From NCBI GenBank assembly GCA_943914465.1, contig CALUCD010000002.1:124001-188000 (forward strand): a stretch of DNA of 64,000 nucleotides, in the 5' to 3' direction. Below are positions 55,308-64,000 of the stretch, piece after piece (position 1 is the first letter of the stretch; every line of letters starts with the position of its first letter). Origin of the DNA: an uncultured Corynebacterium sp. (GTDB lineage: Bacteria; Actinomycetota; Actinomycetes; Mycobacteriales; Mycobacteriaceae). Under the pieces are notes generated by a model. That model did not search any database, had not been told where the DNA came from, and was given only the letters and a program-made list of their open reading frames with translations. The position numbers were made by a program, and so were the translations under genes.

Positions 55308-56540
55308 TTACTCCCCTATTGCAGCGGCCACCTTCGCCGCGGCTTCCAGCAGCATCCAGCCGGAAAGCTGGACGGACAGATCGCGCTCGTCGATACGCAC
55401 GAGCCCTACTGCTTCGCTTATCGACGTCGGCCCGATCCCATAATTATGCGGCAGCTTCGCATCCTCAAACCAATTCGCGGGGAAGATCGGTAGCCCATCC
55501 ACTTCCAGACGGTGCGACCACAAGGATTCCGCCGACGCCATGACCAGGCGGGCGGCGACCTTCTTCGTGGCGATGTTCTCGCGCGAATCCTCCGGCAGCC
55601 GCACCGCTACCTCCGCTAGGTAGCGCGCCAGGATGCCTTTGAACAGGCCACCGTCGCCCTCCCCGGATTCCACCAGTGGACCACCCAGCACACCCTGTGG
55701 GCTAGCCAAGTGCAGCGCGACTGCCTGCACAATCGCCCGGATGTGGGTGATGTAGAACACCGAGGCGTCGGCACGTTCGGAGAACTCGAAGGAATCGATG
55801 GGCTCGGTGGAGGAAAGGCCGACGTCGGCACGCAATGCAAGTGCAATTTCTAAACTCGCACCCATAATCGTGCCCTGGTTGTAGGTGTAGAGCTTCTCTA
55901 CAATCTCCGGGCCGTTCATCCGCATGCGCAGGCCATCATTGAGCAGGCCCGTTTCAGTCAGCAGGTTGTCAAACACCCAATCCGTGATCTGGCGGGCCTT
56001 ATCCAACCTGCCGGTGCGCGCGAACAGGATCGCCGACGGCCCGTTCGACGGCACGTTGTAGAAGGTCTCCCCCGTGCGCCACGGCAGCACGCCCGTGATC
56101 GGATCAATGTTGGCCAGCAGGTCGAACTCCAATGCATCCAACGCCGCGGTGCGCTTGAACCCCTCCGCTACAAGCGCCCGGTTCCACGCCAGCGCCAACC
56201 AGGCCTTATCGTCGTTGTACCGGTTTTTGGTCAGCTTGCCGCGCTGCCGGCGCTGAATCCCGCGCAACGTATCCGCAATCCGCTTGCGCCGCGCCTTTGA
56301 CGGGCTGCGCAGCTCCGCGTCCACCTGGCAGTCTAAATAGTGCGCCTGCCACCAGTAATGCCAGTGCCAGAACAACCGCTCCTTCGAGCTGGGCGGCCAG
56401 CTCACCGCCGCAAGATTGGTTTTCGGCAGGCCCCACAGGCGCATGGCGTGGCGAGCATCAATTGCAGACGCCGCCAAATCCGCCCGGTGCGACCAGGTGC
56501 CAATCCTGGAGTCATCAGACATGGCTGACATGACCGACAT
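55308..56540 (-). CDS. GH76-type glycoside hydrolase (alpha-1,6-mannanase family)
   Basis: 410 residues, ATG 56540 behind AAGGGGG. The tandem aspartates in 'NRYNDDKAWLALAWNRAL' match the catalytic Asp-Asp of GH76. Other conserved parts: 'DPITGVLPWRTGETFYNVPS', 'KLYTYNQGTIMGASLEIALA'. No signal peptide is seen, so it may act in the cytoplasm. This gene stands next to fba in other corynebacteria too. Substrate is inferred only from family. Confidence 0.8.
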   Translation of the reverse strand: MSVMSAMSDDSRIGTWSHRADLAASAIDARHAMRLWGLPKTNLAAVSWPPSSKERLFWHWHYWWQAHYLDCQVDAELRSPSKARRKRIADTLRGIQRRQRGKLTKNRYNDDKAWLALAWNRALVAEGFKRTAALDALEFDLLANIDPITGVLPWRTGETFYNVPSNGPSAILFARTGRLDKARQITDWVFDNLLTETGLLNDGLRMRMNGPEIVEKLYTYNQGTIMGASLEIALALRADVGLSSTEPIDSFEFSERADASVFYITHIRAIVQAVALHLASPQGVLGGPLVESGEGDGGLFKGILARYLAEVAVRLPEDSRENIATKKVAARLVMASAESLWSHRLEVDGLPIFPANWFEDAKLPHNYGIGPTSISEAVGLVRIDERDLSVQLSGWMLLEAAAKVAAAIGE

Positions 56541-56624
56541 GACTGACCCCCTTGTGAAGATTACGAGTAGACATTGGTTTAGCTGCTATAGCGGATATCG
56601 TGCCAGACCCTTTCAAGCCGGGGG

Positions 56625-57305
56625 TTACCACGCCTGGGAGAGATCCGCGTGCTGGCGCACCCACGCATGCATCGCGATCCCAGCCGCTACGCCAGCGTTG
56701 ATGGAGCGAGTGGAGCCGAACTGGGCAATCGAACACGTCATGGTTGCCACTGCCTGCGCATCAGGCGTCACCCCCGGGCCTTCCTGCCCAAACAGCAGCG
56801 CGCAACGCCGCGGCAGCTCGGCTGTCTCCAGCGGGACACTGCCGGGAGTGTTATCAATTGCGACCACGCTCAACCCCGCACTATCAGCCCACTCGGCGAA
56901 CTGTACAGCCGAAGTATGGTGGCGGATGTGCTGGTAGCGATCCGTCACCATCGCACCGCGCCGGTTCCACCGCTTGCGGCCAATAATGTGCACCTCTTTG
57001 GCCAAAAACGCGTTGGCAGTGCGCACCACTGTGCCGATGTTCATGTCATGCTCAAAATTCTCAATCGCCACGTGAAACGCATGCCGACGCCGATCCAAAT
57101 CCTCCACGATCGCGTCCAACGACCAGTACCGGTACGCGTCCACCACATTGCGGTGATCACCCTCGCGCAACAACTCCTGGTCATAACGCCCGTCCTGGGG
57201 GAGCGGTCCCTCCCACGGGCCGACACCCGCCCGAGGCTGCTGCCACTCTGTGGGGCCGGGCTCGGTGAGGTCCGGATCTGTGGGGCCGGGGGTGTCGCTA
57301 AGCAC
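56625..57305 (-). CDS. SpoU-type (TrmH) RNA 2'-O-methyltransferase
   Basis: 226 residues, starting GTG 57305 (VLSDTPGPTDP) and overlapping the stop of pyrE by 8 bases. SPOUT motifs: 'ENFEHDMNIGTVVRTANAFL', 'ALLFGQEGPGVTPDA', and 'GSTRSINAGVAAGIAMHAWV' near the C-terminus. It methylates a ribose in tRNA or rRNA; the target is not predictable here. Confidence 0.88.
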   Translation of the reverse strand: MLSDTPGPTDPDLTEPGPTEWQQPRAGVGPWEGPLPQDGRYDQELLREGDHRNVVDAYRYWSLDAIVEDLDRRRHAFHVAIENFEHDMNIGTVVRTANAFLAKEVHIIGRKRWNRRGAMVTDRYQHIRHHTSAVQFAEWADSAGLSVVAIDNTPGSVPLETAELPRRCALLFGQEGPGVTPDAQAVATMTCSIAQFGSTRSINAGVAAGIAMHAWVRQHADLSQAW

Positions 57306-57837
57306 GAAGCCCCAAATCCTCAAGTCCCAGCAGGTAGCGGTACTCCAAGCCTGCCTCGCGCAGCACCTCAGCCGCGCCGGTGGCGCGATCGACCACGGTA
57401 GCGACAGCAACCACCTCAGCGCCCTCCGCGCGGCAGGCCTCCACCGCGGTCAGCGGCGAATTACCGGTTGTTGTCGTGTCTTCAACCACCAGCACACGCT
57501 GGCCCGCAATCGACGGGCCCTCAATCCGGCGCTGCATCCCATGCTTCTTCGCCTCTTTGCGCACCACGAACGCATCAATATCCCGCCCCGGCGCTTGCAT
57601 CACCGCCGTGGCTACCGGGTCCGCACCCAACGTCAGCCCACCAACCGCCACGTAATCCAAATCTGCGGTCAGCTCCCGCATCAGCGTGCCGATCAACCGC
57701 GACGCCTCATGGTGCAACGTCGCCCGCCGCAGGTCAACGTAATAATCCGCCTCACGCCCCGACGACAACGTCACCTTCCCGTGCACCACCGCCAGCTCCG
57801 TGACCAGCTCCGCGAGCCTGCGCTTGTTCTCATTCAC
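57298..57837 (-). CDS. pyrE: Orotate phosphoribosyltransferase
   Basis: 179 residues with the PRPP-binding motif 'RVLVVEDTTTTGNS' and 'DYYVDLRRATLHHEASRLIG'. It joins orotate to PRPP in UMP synthesis. Overlaps at both ends (8 bases each) place it in one operon with the membrane protein upstream and spoU downstream. Confidence 0.95.
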   Translation of the reverse strand: MNENKRRLAELVTELAVVHGKVTLSSGREADYYVDLRRATLHHEASRLIGTLMRELTADLDYVAVGGLTLGADPVATAVMQAPGRDIDAFVVRKEAKKHGMQRRIEGPSIAGQRVLVVEDTTTTGNSPLTAVEACRAEGAEVVAVATVVDRATGAAEVLREAGLEYRYLLGLEDLGLRA

Positions 57838-59182
57838 TACGGTTCTCCTTCTCCGATGCCGATGTGCTCGAGGCCGATGTGCTGAAGATTTTGGACGGCG
57901 TGAGCTGGCGGCGCACCTTCGTCAGATCGCTTGCCATCGTATGCGGCGCCGGAGCTGGACCATGCGCCGGGCCGATCGCATCAGCCAACGGATCCGCAAT
58001 TGGATCCACCTCATCGCCACCAACCGCACGCTGCTGCACCGGCCCCCGCACCGCACCCGTCGTCCGCGTCGGCAACAACATCGGCGCCTCCGGGCGCTTC
58101 ACCTTCGCAATCCGCTTCGTTTCTGCAGCTGAAGGACCCGGCCGCGGGGCTTTCTTGCTTATCGACGCCTTGCCCACCCCATCCTTTTCCACCTTCCTAC
58201 TCACCTGTTTACTTGCCCGTTTGCCTGCGATCTGGTTTGGCTGGCTCGTAGGCAGGTCCGTTGGCTGGGGTTTGGGTTGGGTACTGGGCTGCTGCTGAGG
58301 CTGCGCCTGGAGTTCGGGCGTCGGTTGTTCAGCCTTCAGCTGGGTGGCTTTCGGCGTGGCCTTTGGTTCGGCGGCCTTTGGTTCAGTGGCCTCGGGTGCG
58401 GCGGCCGTGTGGGGTGTTACAGCCTGGCTCGCTGCGGTCGAACCCTGGTTCTGCCCAGCACCAATCCCGAACCCGAATGTCAACGGCTTGGGGTCGCGCG
58501 GCGGCAGCGTGCGCGCAGTATCGGCAAGCAGGGCTAATGGTTCGAACGTGGCCTCCCACTGCTCCGGCTCGGACTCACGCGACAGTTGCGCAAGTACCCA
58601 TTCACCCTCAAACCAGACGGCATCCACAGCCTCCGGGAGCTGGGTCAACGCACGGCGCACCCGCGAATCCACGAATCGCTGGACCGGGCCCGGGTCAGTC
58701 CCCCAAACAGCAAACCCGCCCGCGCGTTCCACCTCAACCAGGTCATCGGAGGGAACGTGTCCGTGTTTACTACTCGGCTTGGTGTCCTCGAACCCATCGC
58801 GGCGGATATCAACCACCACATCCGAGGCCTCACCGGTGGCCATCGCAATCACCGTCGCACGCCCAAGATCCATCACGTGCACGTGATGGTGGTGTGAGCG
58901 GCCTGTGGCAATGTCTCGTGGTGCGGCACCCGTGGAGGCAGCCCCACGTTGCCACTGACCGACCAACGTGCTGTCTGTCCTAGCGAAGCTGAACCCCTTC
59001 GCCTCCGCCCATGTGCGGCGGGCAGTGTTCTGACCGCGCCGCAAACCGGACCACCTGGGTGTGGTGCGGCGAGGTTGGTCGTGGTTGGCATGGGTGTCGG
59101 TGGCCTGAGTGTCGCCACCCAGCAGCCAGATGCCAACACCCAATGCCACGAACGCGAGGAGGAAGAGTATGTACGCCATCAC
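57830..59182 (-). CDS. Conserved membrane-anchored protein of unknown function
   Basis: 450 residues: one N-terminal membrane helix (about 4-21, 'AYILFLLAFVALGVGIWLL') and a soluble domain of about 230 residues ('TWAEAKGFSFARTDSTLVGQ', 'VVDIRRDGFEDTKPSSKHGH'). A long low-complexity Pro/Gln/Ala/Lys tail follows, where repeats such as TEPKAAEPKATPKATQLKAE occur. Its 3' end overlaps pyrE by 8 bases. No known domain. Confidence 0.75.
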   Translation of the reverse strand: MMAYILFLLAFVALGVGIWLLGGDTQATDTHANHDQPRRTTPRWSGLRRGQNTARRTWAEAKGFSFARTDSTLVGQWQRGAASTGAAPRDIATGRSHHHHVHVMDLGRATVIAMATGEASDVVVDIRRDGFEDTKPSSKHGHVPSDDLVEVERAGGFAVWGTDPGPVQRFVDSRVRRALTQLPEAVDAVWFEGEWVLAQLSRESEPEQWEATFEPLALLADTARTLPPRDPKPLTFGFGIGAGQNQGSTAASQAVTPHTAAAPEATEPKAAEPKATPKATQLKAEQPTPELQAQPQQQPSTQPKPQPTDLPTSQPNQIAGKRASKQVSRKVEKDGVGKASISKKAPRPGPSAAETKRIAKVKRPEAPMLLPTRTTGAVRGPVQQRAVGGDEVDPIADPLADAIGPAHGPAPAPHTMASDLTKVRRQLTPSKIFSTSASSTSASEKENRSE

Positions 59183-59297
59183 GTACAGATGTTAACGCCA
59201 GGCGCTGCGGATTCCGCATTTGGCGCGACCGGTGGCGCCGCCGAATTCTTCCCGGCGGTTGCCTGAGCACTCGCTGGCGGCAAGATCCGATGGATAG

Positions 59298-60152
59298 CTA
59301 CAAATTGGTAGCGACCGGATTCTCACGGTTCGCGCTCCACTGCGACCACCCGCCCACATAATGCGTAAGCACCGGCAGGCCAGCGTGCGCCATCGCAGCC
59401 AACATCAAGGCCGAGTGGTTACCGGAGCCGGAGTACGCAATCGCTGCAGCTGGGTCCGTCTCATCGGTGACACCCGCGTCCGCTAACCGCGAGCGGATCT
59501 CATCAACGTCTTTCACCCGGACCGCGTCACCATCACCAGGCTCGTCAAAAAGTTCAGCAACCGGGAGGTTGACCGCACCGGGAATGTGCCCGGCGCGCAA
59601 GTCAAGGACTTCGCGGCGGCCGTCGAAGCGGTTTTTCGACCGGGCGTCGATAAGCAAGCCCTCAAAAGCGCGCACCTCATCAATATCCGCGGTGGGCAAC
59701 GAATCGGGGGTGGTCTGCACAACCCGGGGAACGACCACGCTGCCAGGGCCCGCAACCGTGGGGAAACCGCCGCCATCCCAGCGGGCGAACCCGCCGTCGA
59801 GGATGTGCACATCCTCAATACCCGCCCAGCGCAACACCCACCAAGCGCGGGCGGCGAACAGGCAATTGCCCGAATCGTAAATGAAAATCGGGCGGCCCGG
59901 CTCAATGCCCCAACTCTCCGCCGCCTGGTTCACCGTCTCAATCGGCGGAATAGGGTTGCGGCCATAGGCACTACCCGGCATGCCGGCGAGCTGGGAAGCC
60001 GGATCACAAAACAGCGCGGTCGGAATGTGCTCAGACTGGAACTTCGACCACGCCTTGCCCGCCGACGGCTCCCACAGCGCGGCGAGAATGGTGTGCTTCT
60101 GACCGGTCTGGATGCGCTCCTGCAGCGTTTCCGGGGAGACAAAGACGCTCAT
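59298..60152 (-). CDS. sseA: Rhodanese-family sulfurtransferase (SseA-like) lacking the catalytic Cys
   Basis: 284 residues with two rhodanese domains ('IFIYDSGNCLFAARAWWVLR', 'HILDGGFARWDGGGFP'; second domain 'LLIDARSKNRFDGRREV', 'GHIPGAVNLPVAELF'). The active loop, YCGSGVTA in mercaptopyruvate sulfurtransferases, reads YSGSGNHSA near residue 240: the catalytic Cys is Ser. Transferase activity by the standard mechanism is therefore doubtful. The family assignment is secure. Confidence 0.85.
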   Translation of the reverse strand: MSVFVSPETLQERIQTGQKHTILAALWEPSAGKAWSKFQSEHIPTALFCDPASQLAGMPGSAYGRNPIPPIETVNQAAESWGIEPGRPIFIYDSGNCLFAARAWWVLRWAGIEDVHILDGGFARWDGGGFPTVAGPGSVVVPRVVQTTPDSLPTADIDEVRAFEGLLIDARSKNRFDGRREVLDLRAGHIPGAVNLPVAELFDEPGDGDAVRVKDVDEIRSRLADAGVTDETDPAAAIAYSGSGNHSALMLAAMAHAGLPVLTHYVGGWSQWSANRENPVATNL

Positions 60153-60203
60153 GCAGGCCAGTGTAGGCGAGCAACGCCGGCCCAGGGGGCTAGCCGCGTC
60201 GCT

Positions 60204-60632
60204 TTAGGCCATATAGCCCGGCGCCTGCTGGATCACACCATCTGACTCCAGGCCGTCAAGCCATTCCATGATCCCCTCGCGGGGGCAATCGGCGCCGATA
60301 CTGGCCGCGAGCATCCCGCCCGGACCAAGCTCCACCCGGCACCCGAACGCGAGCAGGGTTTGGGCGATCTCATACGGGTCCGCCGGCTGCATATCTTCCG
60401 TCTCCGGCAGGACCCGAATCGTTGAGGCACCCCCACGCACGACCACGCGGTCCACGTGAAACTGCCCGCCCACCAGCACGCATTCGACGATGTCGCCGAG
60501 CGCGAGGGAAGTATCCACGAACGGCACGCTCGCGACCACAAAATGGTTACCCGCAAGCTGGTGCGCCGCAAGCTGCTCGTCTTCCACGCCGGGCAAGGCC
60601 ACGCGAGTGGTGATCGTCGTCGTCGGCTGCAT
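60204..60632 (-). CDS. DUF4265-type protein
   Basis: 142 residues. The pattern 'FVVASVPFVDTSLALGDIVE', 'RGGASTIRVLPE' and 'GIMEWLDGLESDGVIQQAPG' fits DUF4265 as I know it. Soluble, function unknown. It follows clpB on the same strand with a 78-base gap. Confidence 0.7.
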   Translation of the reverse strand: MQPTTTITTRVALPGVEDEQLAAHQLAGNHFVVASVPFVDTSLALGDIVECVLVGGQFHVDRVVVRGGASTIRVLPETEDMQPADPYEIAQTLLAFGCRVELGPGGMLAASIGADCPREGIMEWLDGLESDGVIQQAPGYMA

Positions 60633-60710
60633 GAGTGCAGTCTAGAGCAGTTTGCGTAGCCACGTACCCTCCTCGCCGGCGTGGATGAAATTCCGCATTC
60701 ACCACGCGCA

Positions 60711-63260
60711 TTACCGCGCCGAAACGTCCAACTCCTCACCGCCATCGGCGACGTCCACGTGCACTGTGTCGCCATCGCGGACATCACCAGCGAGCAGCTT
60801 CTTCGCCAGCCGGTCGCCGATTGCTTGCTGGATGAGGCGGCGCAGCGGCCGGGCGCCGTAGGCCGGGTCGTAGCCCCGATCGGCGAGCCAGGATTTGGCG
60901 GAGTCGGAGACCTGCAAGGTGAGACGTCGAGAAGCGAGCCGCTCTGCGAGCGCCTCCAACTGGATGTCCACGATGCCGACGAGCTGATCGCTGGTCAACG
61001 ATTCGAAGACCACCACATCATCAAGGCGGTTGATGAACTCCGGCTTGAAGTGGTGCTTGACTGCCTCCATGATCTGCTCCCGGTTGCCGCCAGCGCCCAG
61101 ATTAGAGGTGAGAATGATGACCGTGTTGCGGAAGTCCACGGTGCGGCCCTGCCCATCGGTCAGGCGACCTTCGTCGAGGACCTGCAGCAGGACATCGAAG
61201 ACATCCGGGTGGGCCTTTTCCACCTCGTCAAACAGCACCAGCGAGTACGGGCGGCGGCGCACAGCCTCGGTGAGCTGGCCGCCAGCGTCATAGCCAACGT
61301 ATCCAGGAGGCGCACCAACCAGGCGAGCAACGGAGTGCTTCTCACCGAACTCGCTCATGTCAATGCGGACCATGGCGGACTCGTCGTCGAACAGGAACTC
61401 TGCAAGTGCCTTCGCCAGCTCCGTCTTGCCCACACCGGTGGGGCCGAGGAAGAGGAAGGAACCAATCGGACGGTTCGGGTCGGCCACCCCAGCGCGGGAG
61501 CGGCGAACAGCATCAGAGACCGCCACCACGGCTTCACGCTGGCCAACAACCCGCTCGCCCAGAACAGATTCCATGTTCAGCAACTTTTCCGTCTCACCCT
61601 GCATCATCTTGCCGGCAGGGATACCGGTCCACGACGAGACCACCTCAGCGATCACATCCGGGGTCACCTCCTCCTCCAGCATCGTCTTGGTGCTGGCCTT
61701 GGACTCAGCCTCCGCCACCTGCGCCTCCAACTCCGGGATGCGGCCGTAGCGCAGCTCAGACACCTTGGCGTAATCGCCCTCACGCTCAGCGATTTCGGAC
61801 TCATTGCGCAGCCGCTCGAGTTCTTCCTTCGCCGACTGGACCTGGTTGATCTCGCCCTTTTCGTTCTCCCACCGGGCCTTCATCTCACCGAGCTTTTCGC
61901 GCTGATCGGCGAGTTCCTGGCGCAGGTCAGACAGGCGTTGCTGCGACGCAGCGTCATTCTCTTTAGCCAGTGCGATCTCCTCGATCTCCAACCGGCGCAC
62001 GACGCGCTCCAGCTCGTCGATCTCCTGCGGCGAGGAGTCAATCTGCATGCGCAGGCGCGAACCGGCCTCATCAACCAGATCAATGGCCTTGTCTGGCAGG
62101 AAGCGGTTGGTGATGTAGCGGTTCGACAACTCAGCTGCTGCCACCAACGCCGAATCCTGAATACGCACGCCGTGGTGCACCTCGTAGCGCTCTTTGAGTC
62201 CGCGCAGGATACCAATCGTGTCCTCCACGGTCGGCTCCCCCACGTAGACCTGCTGGAAGCGCCGCTCCAGTGCCGCGTCTTTCTCAATGTACTGGCGGTA
62301 CTCATCCAACGTGGTCGCACCCACCAAGCGCAGCTCACCGCGGGCGAGCATCGGCTTGATCATGTTGCCGGCATCCATCGCGCCCTCACCGGTTGCCCCG
62401 GCACCGACGATGGTGTGCAGCTCATCAATAAAGGTGATGATCTCCCCGTCAGACGATTTGATCTCATCCAACACGGCCTTCAGGCGCTCTTCGAATTCGC
62501 CGCGGAACTTCGCACCGGCGACCATAGAGCCCAGATCAAGGCTGATTAGCGTTTTGCCTTTCAGCGATTCAGGCACGTCGCCGGCGACAATTCGCCTGGC
62601 CAGGCCTTCAACCACCGCGGTTTTACCCACGCCGGGCTCACCGATGAGCACCGGGTTGTTCTTGGTGCGGCGGCTCAGTACCTGCACCACGCGACGAATC
62701 TCCGTGTCACGCCCGATCACCGGGTCGATCTTGCCCTCACGCGCGCGGGCAGTGAGGTCGGTGGAGTACTTTTCTAATGCCTGGAACTGGCCCTCCGGGT
62801 CCTGCGAGGTAACCTTCTTATGCCCCCGCACGGACGGGAAAGCGCCCTTGAGCACCTCGTAAGTCGCGCCGCGCTTCTTCAGCAGCTCAGCGGCCTCATC
62901 ACCGCCCTTGGCAATTGCGGCGAGCAAAACCTCGGTGGAAACATATTCATCCCCCAGCTCACCGGCCAATTCTTGTGCCGCATTAATCGCGCCGAGCGCG
63001 TCCCGGTTGAAGTTCGGGTTGGCCATGTTTTGGCCCTCTGCCTTTGGGTACGCGTCCGTCAACTCGGCGGCTTCCTTTGCCACCGTGTCCGGGTCCACAC
63101 CGGTTGCTTTCAACACCGGCGCGGCGATCCCATCTGCTTGCGTCAATATCGCCTCAAGCAGGTGCGCCGGGCGAATATCGGGGTTACCTGCGGCGGACGC
63201 CTTCTGCAGCGCCTGCTGCAGGGCCTCCTGAGTTTTGGTTGTGGGGTTGAATGAACCCAT
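60711..63260 (-). CDS. clpB: Chaperone ClpB (AAA+ disaggregase)
   Basis: 849 residues: N-terminal Clp_N domain (1-145), first AAA+ module with Walker A 'GEPGVGKTAV' near 205, and 'GSMVAGAKFRGEFEERL'. The coiled-coil middle domain (about 395-520) and second AAA+ module with 'GPTGVGKTEL' near 604 follow. It solubilises protein aggregates together with DnaK. The promoter region carries HspR- and SigH-type elements. Confidence 0.97.
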   Translation of the reverse strand: MGSFNPTTKTQEALQQALQKASAAGNPDIRPAHLLEAILTQADGIAAPVLKATGVDPDTVAKEAAELTDAYPKAEGQNMANPNFNRDALGAINAAQELAGELGDEYVSTEVLLAAIAKGGDEAAELLKKRGATYEVLKGAFPSVRGHKKVTSQDPEGQFQALEKYSTDLTARAREGKIDPVIGRDTEIRRVVQVLSRRTKNNPVLIGEPGVGKTAVVEGLARRIVAGDVPESLKGKTLISLDLGSMVAGAKFRGEFEERLKAVLDEIKSSDGEIITFIDELHTIVGAGATGEGAMDAGNMIKPMLARGELRLVGATTLDEYRQYIEKDAALERRFQQVYVGEPTVEDTIGILRGLKERYEVHHGVRIQDSALVAAAELSNRYITNRFLPDKAIDLVDEAGSRLRMQIDSSPQEIDELERVVRRLEIEEIALAKENDAASQQRLSDLRQELADQREKLGEMKARWENEKGEINQVQSAKEELERLRNESEIAEREGDYAKVSELRYGRIPELEAQVAEAESKASTKTMLEEEVTPDVIAEVVSSWTGIPAGKMMQGETEKLLNMESVLGERVVGQREAVVAVSDAVRRSRAGVADPNRPIGSFLFLGPTGVGKTELAKALAEFLFDDESAMVRIDMSEFGEKHSVARLVGAPPGYVGYDAGGQLTEAVRRRPYSLVLFDEVEKAHPDVFDVLLQVLDEGRLTDGQGRTVDFRNTVIILTSNLGAGGNREQIMEAVKHHFKPEFINRLDDVVVFESLTSDQLVGIVDIQLEALAERLASRRLTLQVSDSAKSWLADRGYDPAYGARPLRRLIQQAIGDRLAKKLLAGDVRDGDTVHVDVADGGEELDVSAR

Positions 63261-63304
63261 CGCGCTGCTCCTTTTGCTTGCTTTATCACGTTTGTACTTG
63301 TTCT

Positions 63305-63337
63305 AACGCACGACAGGTTGAGTCTGTTCCTATCAAG
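63305..63337 (-). promoter_or_regulatory. clpB promoter: HAIR (HspR) site overlapping a SigH-type promoter
   Basis: On the minus strand CTTGATAGGAACAGACTC-AAC (63337-63317) matches the HAIR consensus CTTGAGT-N7-ACTCAAG at 11 of 14 fixed positions with correct spacing. Inside it, GGAA (63330-63327) is followed after 19 bases by GTT (63307-63305), the SigH -35/-10 pattern. Both HspR and SigH control clpB in C. glutamicum. The start codon lies 45 bases further. Confidence 0.7.
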
Positions 63338-63440
63338 GTAAAAAAAGTTGCGCGATGGAGGCTAAACTTTCGCGTGGCGACGCCACCCCCGAGAGGAGCG
63401 AAGAGGGGGCAGGTGGGGCGTCGATAAGCGAGGAAAGCTC

Positions 63441-64000
63441 CTAGTCAGCAACTCGGCGCCTAACTGGGATCCACTTCAACCAGAACGCGACCACAACGAC
63501 GCCAACGGCGATGAGAAACGCCGCCCAGCCGAAACCGGCGGTGATGCCCGCGATGACCGCGATTGGCGCGAGGATGGTCATGCCGATTTCAAATGGCGCG
63601 AAGCCCACGTAAGCCACGCCGTATTCATTGAGTGTGCCGGATTGGAGTTTCGGGTCGACCATTTTCAGCAGCGCGATGCCGGTGGCCACCGCCGCGGTTG
63701 CCCAGCCCCAGCCGAAGATGCCGCGCTCGAGCCAGTTGCCACCGAAAAAGACTGGTCCGGCCCACAGCATCCACACCACACACAAGACAGTGCCCAGCAC
63801 AAACAGGAGCACAAGCGCCTGCCAATATCCGGCAACCGCCGCCGGAATGATGGATGCAATGCCGAAGGCGATCATAAAGTCCGTCGCCGCACCGGAGATG
63901 GAGGTGACCGTGTCCCGGTCAAGGTAGTTCGGGCGTTTGAACACACGCAACAACATACGCCCGATCAACCCGATGACGAACGCCATGGCGAAGAGCGGGA
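63441..64000 (-). CDS. GltS-like sodium/glutamate symporter, C-terminal part (cut by window edge)
   Basis: The frame is open to the right edge, so only the last 186 residues are visible. Five or so membrane helices and the segments 'VTSISGAATDFMIAFGIASI' and 'KMVDPKLQSGTLNEYGVAYV' fit the C-terminal half of the GltS-type sodium:glutamate symporters. The Met at 63986 is internal, not a start. It is separated from clpB by 180 bases. Confidence 0.65.
   Translation of the reverse strand, partial: PLFAMAFVIGLIGRMLLRVFKRPNYLDRDTVTSISGAATDFMIAFGIASIIPAAVAGYWQALVLLFVLGTVLCVVWMLWAGPVFFGGNWLERGIFGWGWATAAVATGIALLKMVDPKLQSGTLNEYGVAYVGFAPFEIGMTILAPIAVIAGITAGFGWAAFLIAVGVVVVAFWLKWIPVRRRVAD

Noticed and set aside
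60681..62549. 622-codon open frame on the + strand
   Set aside because: Antisense shadow of clpB.
1..64000. CRISPR arrays, tRNA and rRNA genes
   Set aside because: Looked for regular short repeats with spacers and for cloverleaf or rRNA signatures; none found.

Overview
The window comes from a high-GC Gram-positive chromosome and reads as a Corynebacterium. The gene orders glnX-glnH-pknG followed by convergent pta-ackA, fba with a GH76-type gene, spoU and pyrE, and purA, sseA-like and clpB are corynebacterial core arrangements. The secreted proteins use SpaA-type pilus architecture with class C sortases, as in C. diphtheriae. I cannot name the species from the sequence alone.

Layout. (1) 1-9.2 kb is core metabolism and signalling: the GlnX-GlnH-PknG signalling operon on the + strand, then pta-ackA and a purT-like gene on the - strand. 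(2) 9.2-18.5 kb is a decayed accessory zone. It holds a truncated pilin paralogue that has lost all three of its functional motifs, an unknown secreted protein with a relic of itself downstream, an IS481-type transposase scrap, and two antitoxin-like tails. It also holds a tight five-gene minus-strand operon (13.75-17.26 kb): an HTH protein, a frameshifted nucleotidyltransferase, a small protein, and two unknown proteins that look like distant paralogues of each other. (3) 18.5-29.8 kb is pilus cluster A: major pilin, sortase, minor pilin, a large repeat adhesin and a vWA tip protein. (4) 30.4-33.5 kb, on the opposite strand, holds a DUF222/HNH protein and a Panacea antitoxin-Fic/Doc toxin pair. 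(5) 33.7-40.3 kb is pilus cluster B: pilin, sortase, minor pilin and vWA tip. (6) 41-49.9 kb holds a secreted GH16-like protein, a NYN-domain nuclease, purA, an orphan XRE regulator behind a perfect 21-bp inverted repeat, and a 1355-residue repeat surface protein. (7) 50-64 kb is core again: a conserved unknown, a PRC-barrel/DUF2382 stress protein, a FUSC transporter, fba, GH76, spoU-pyrE-membrane protein, a rhodanese without its catalytic cysteine, DUF4265, clpB with a HAIR/SigH-type promoter, and the end of a GltS-like transporter cut by the window edge.

How the genes work together. GlnX/GlnH sense extracellular amino acids and pass the signal to PknG, which controls 2-oxoglutarate dehydrogenase through OdhI. 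Pta-AckA interconvert acetyl-CoA and acetate. Each pilus cluster encodes all that is needed to make one covalent pilus: a shaft pilin with a VYPK lysine and LPxTG, a polymerising sortase, a base pilin with LAxTG, and a vWA tip. Cluster A ends in two proteins with the unusual sorting signal LPASG, cluster B in LPKTG. The toxin-antitoxin pair between the clusters and the ruined toxin/antitoxin-like genes beside them suggest the whole 9-42 kb block is an exchangeable island between purT and purA.
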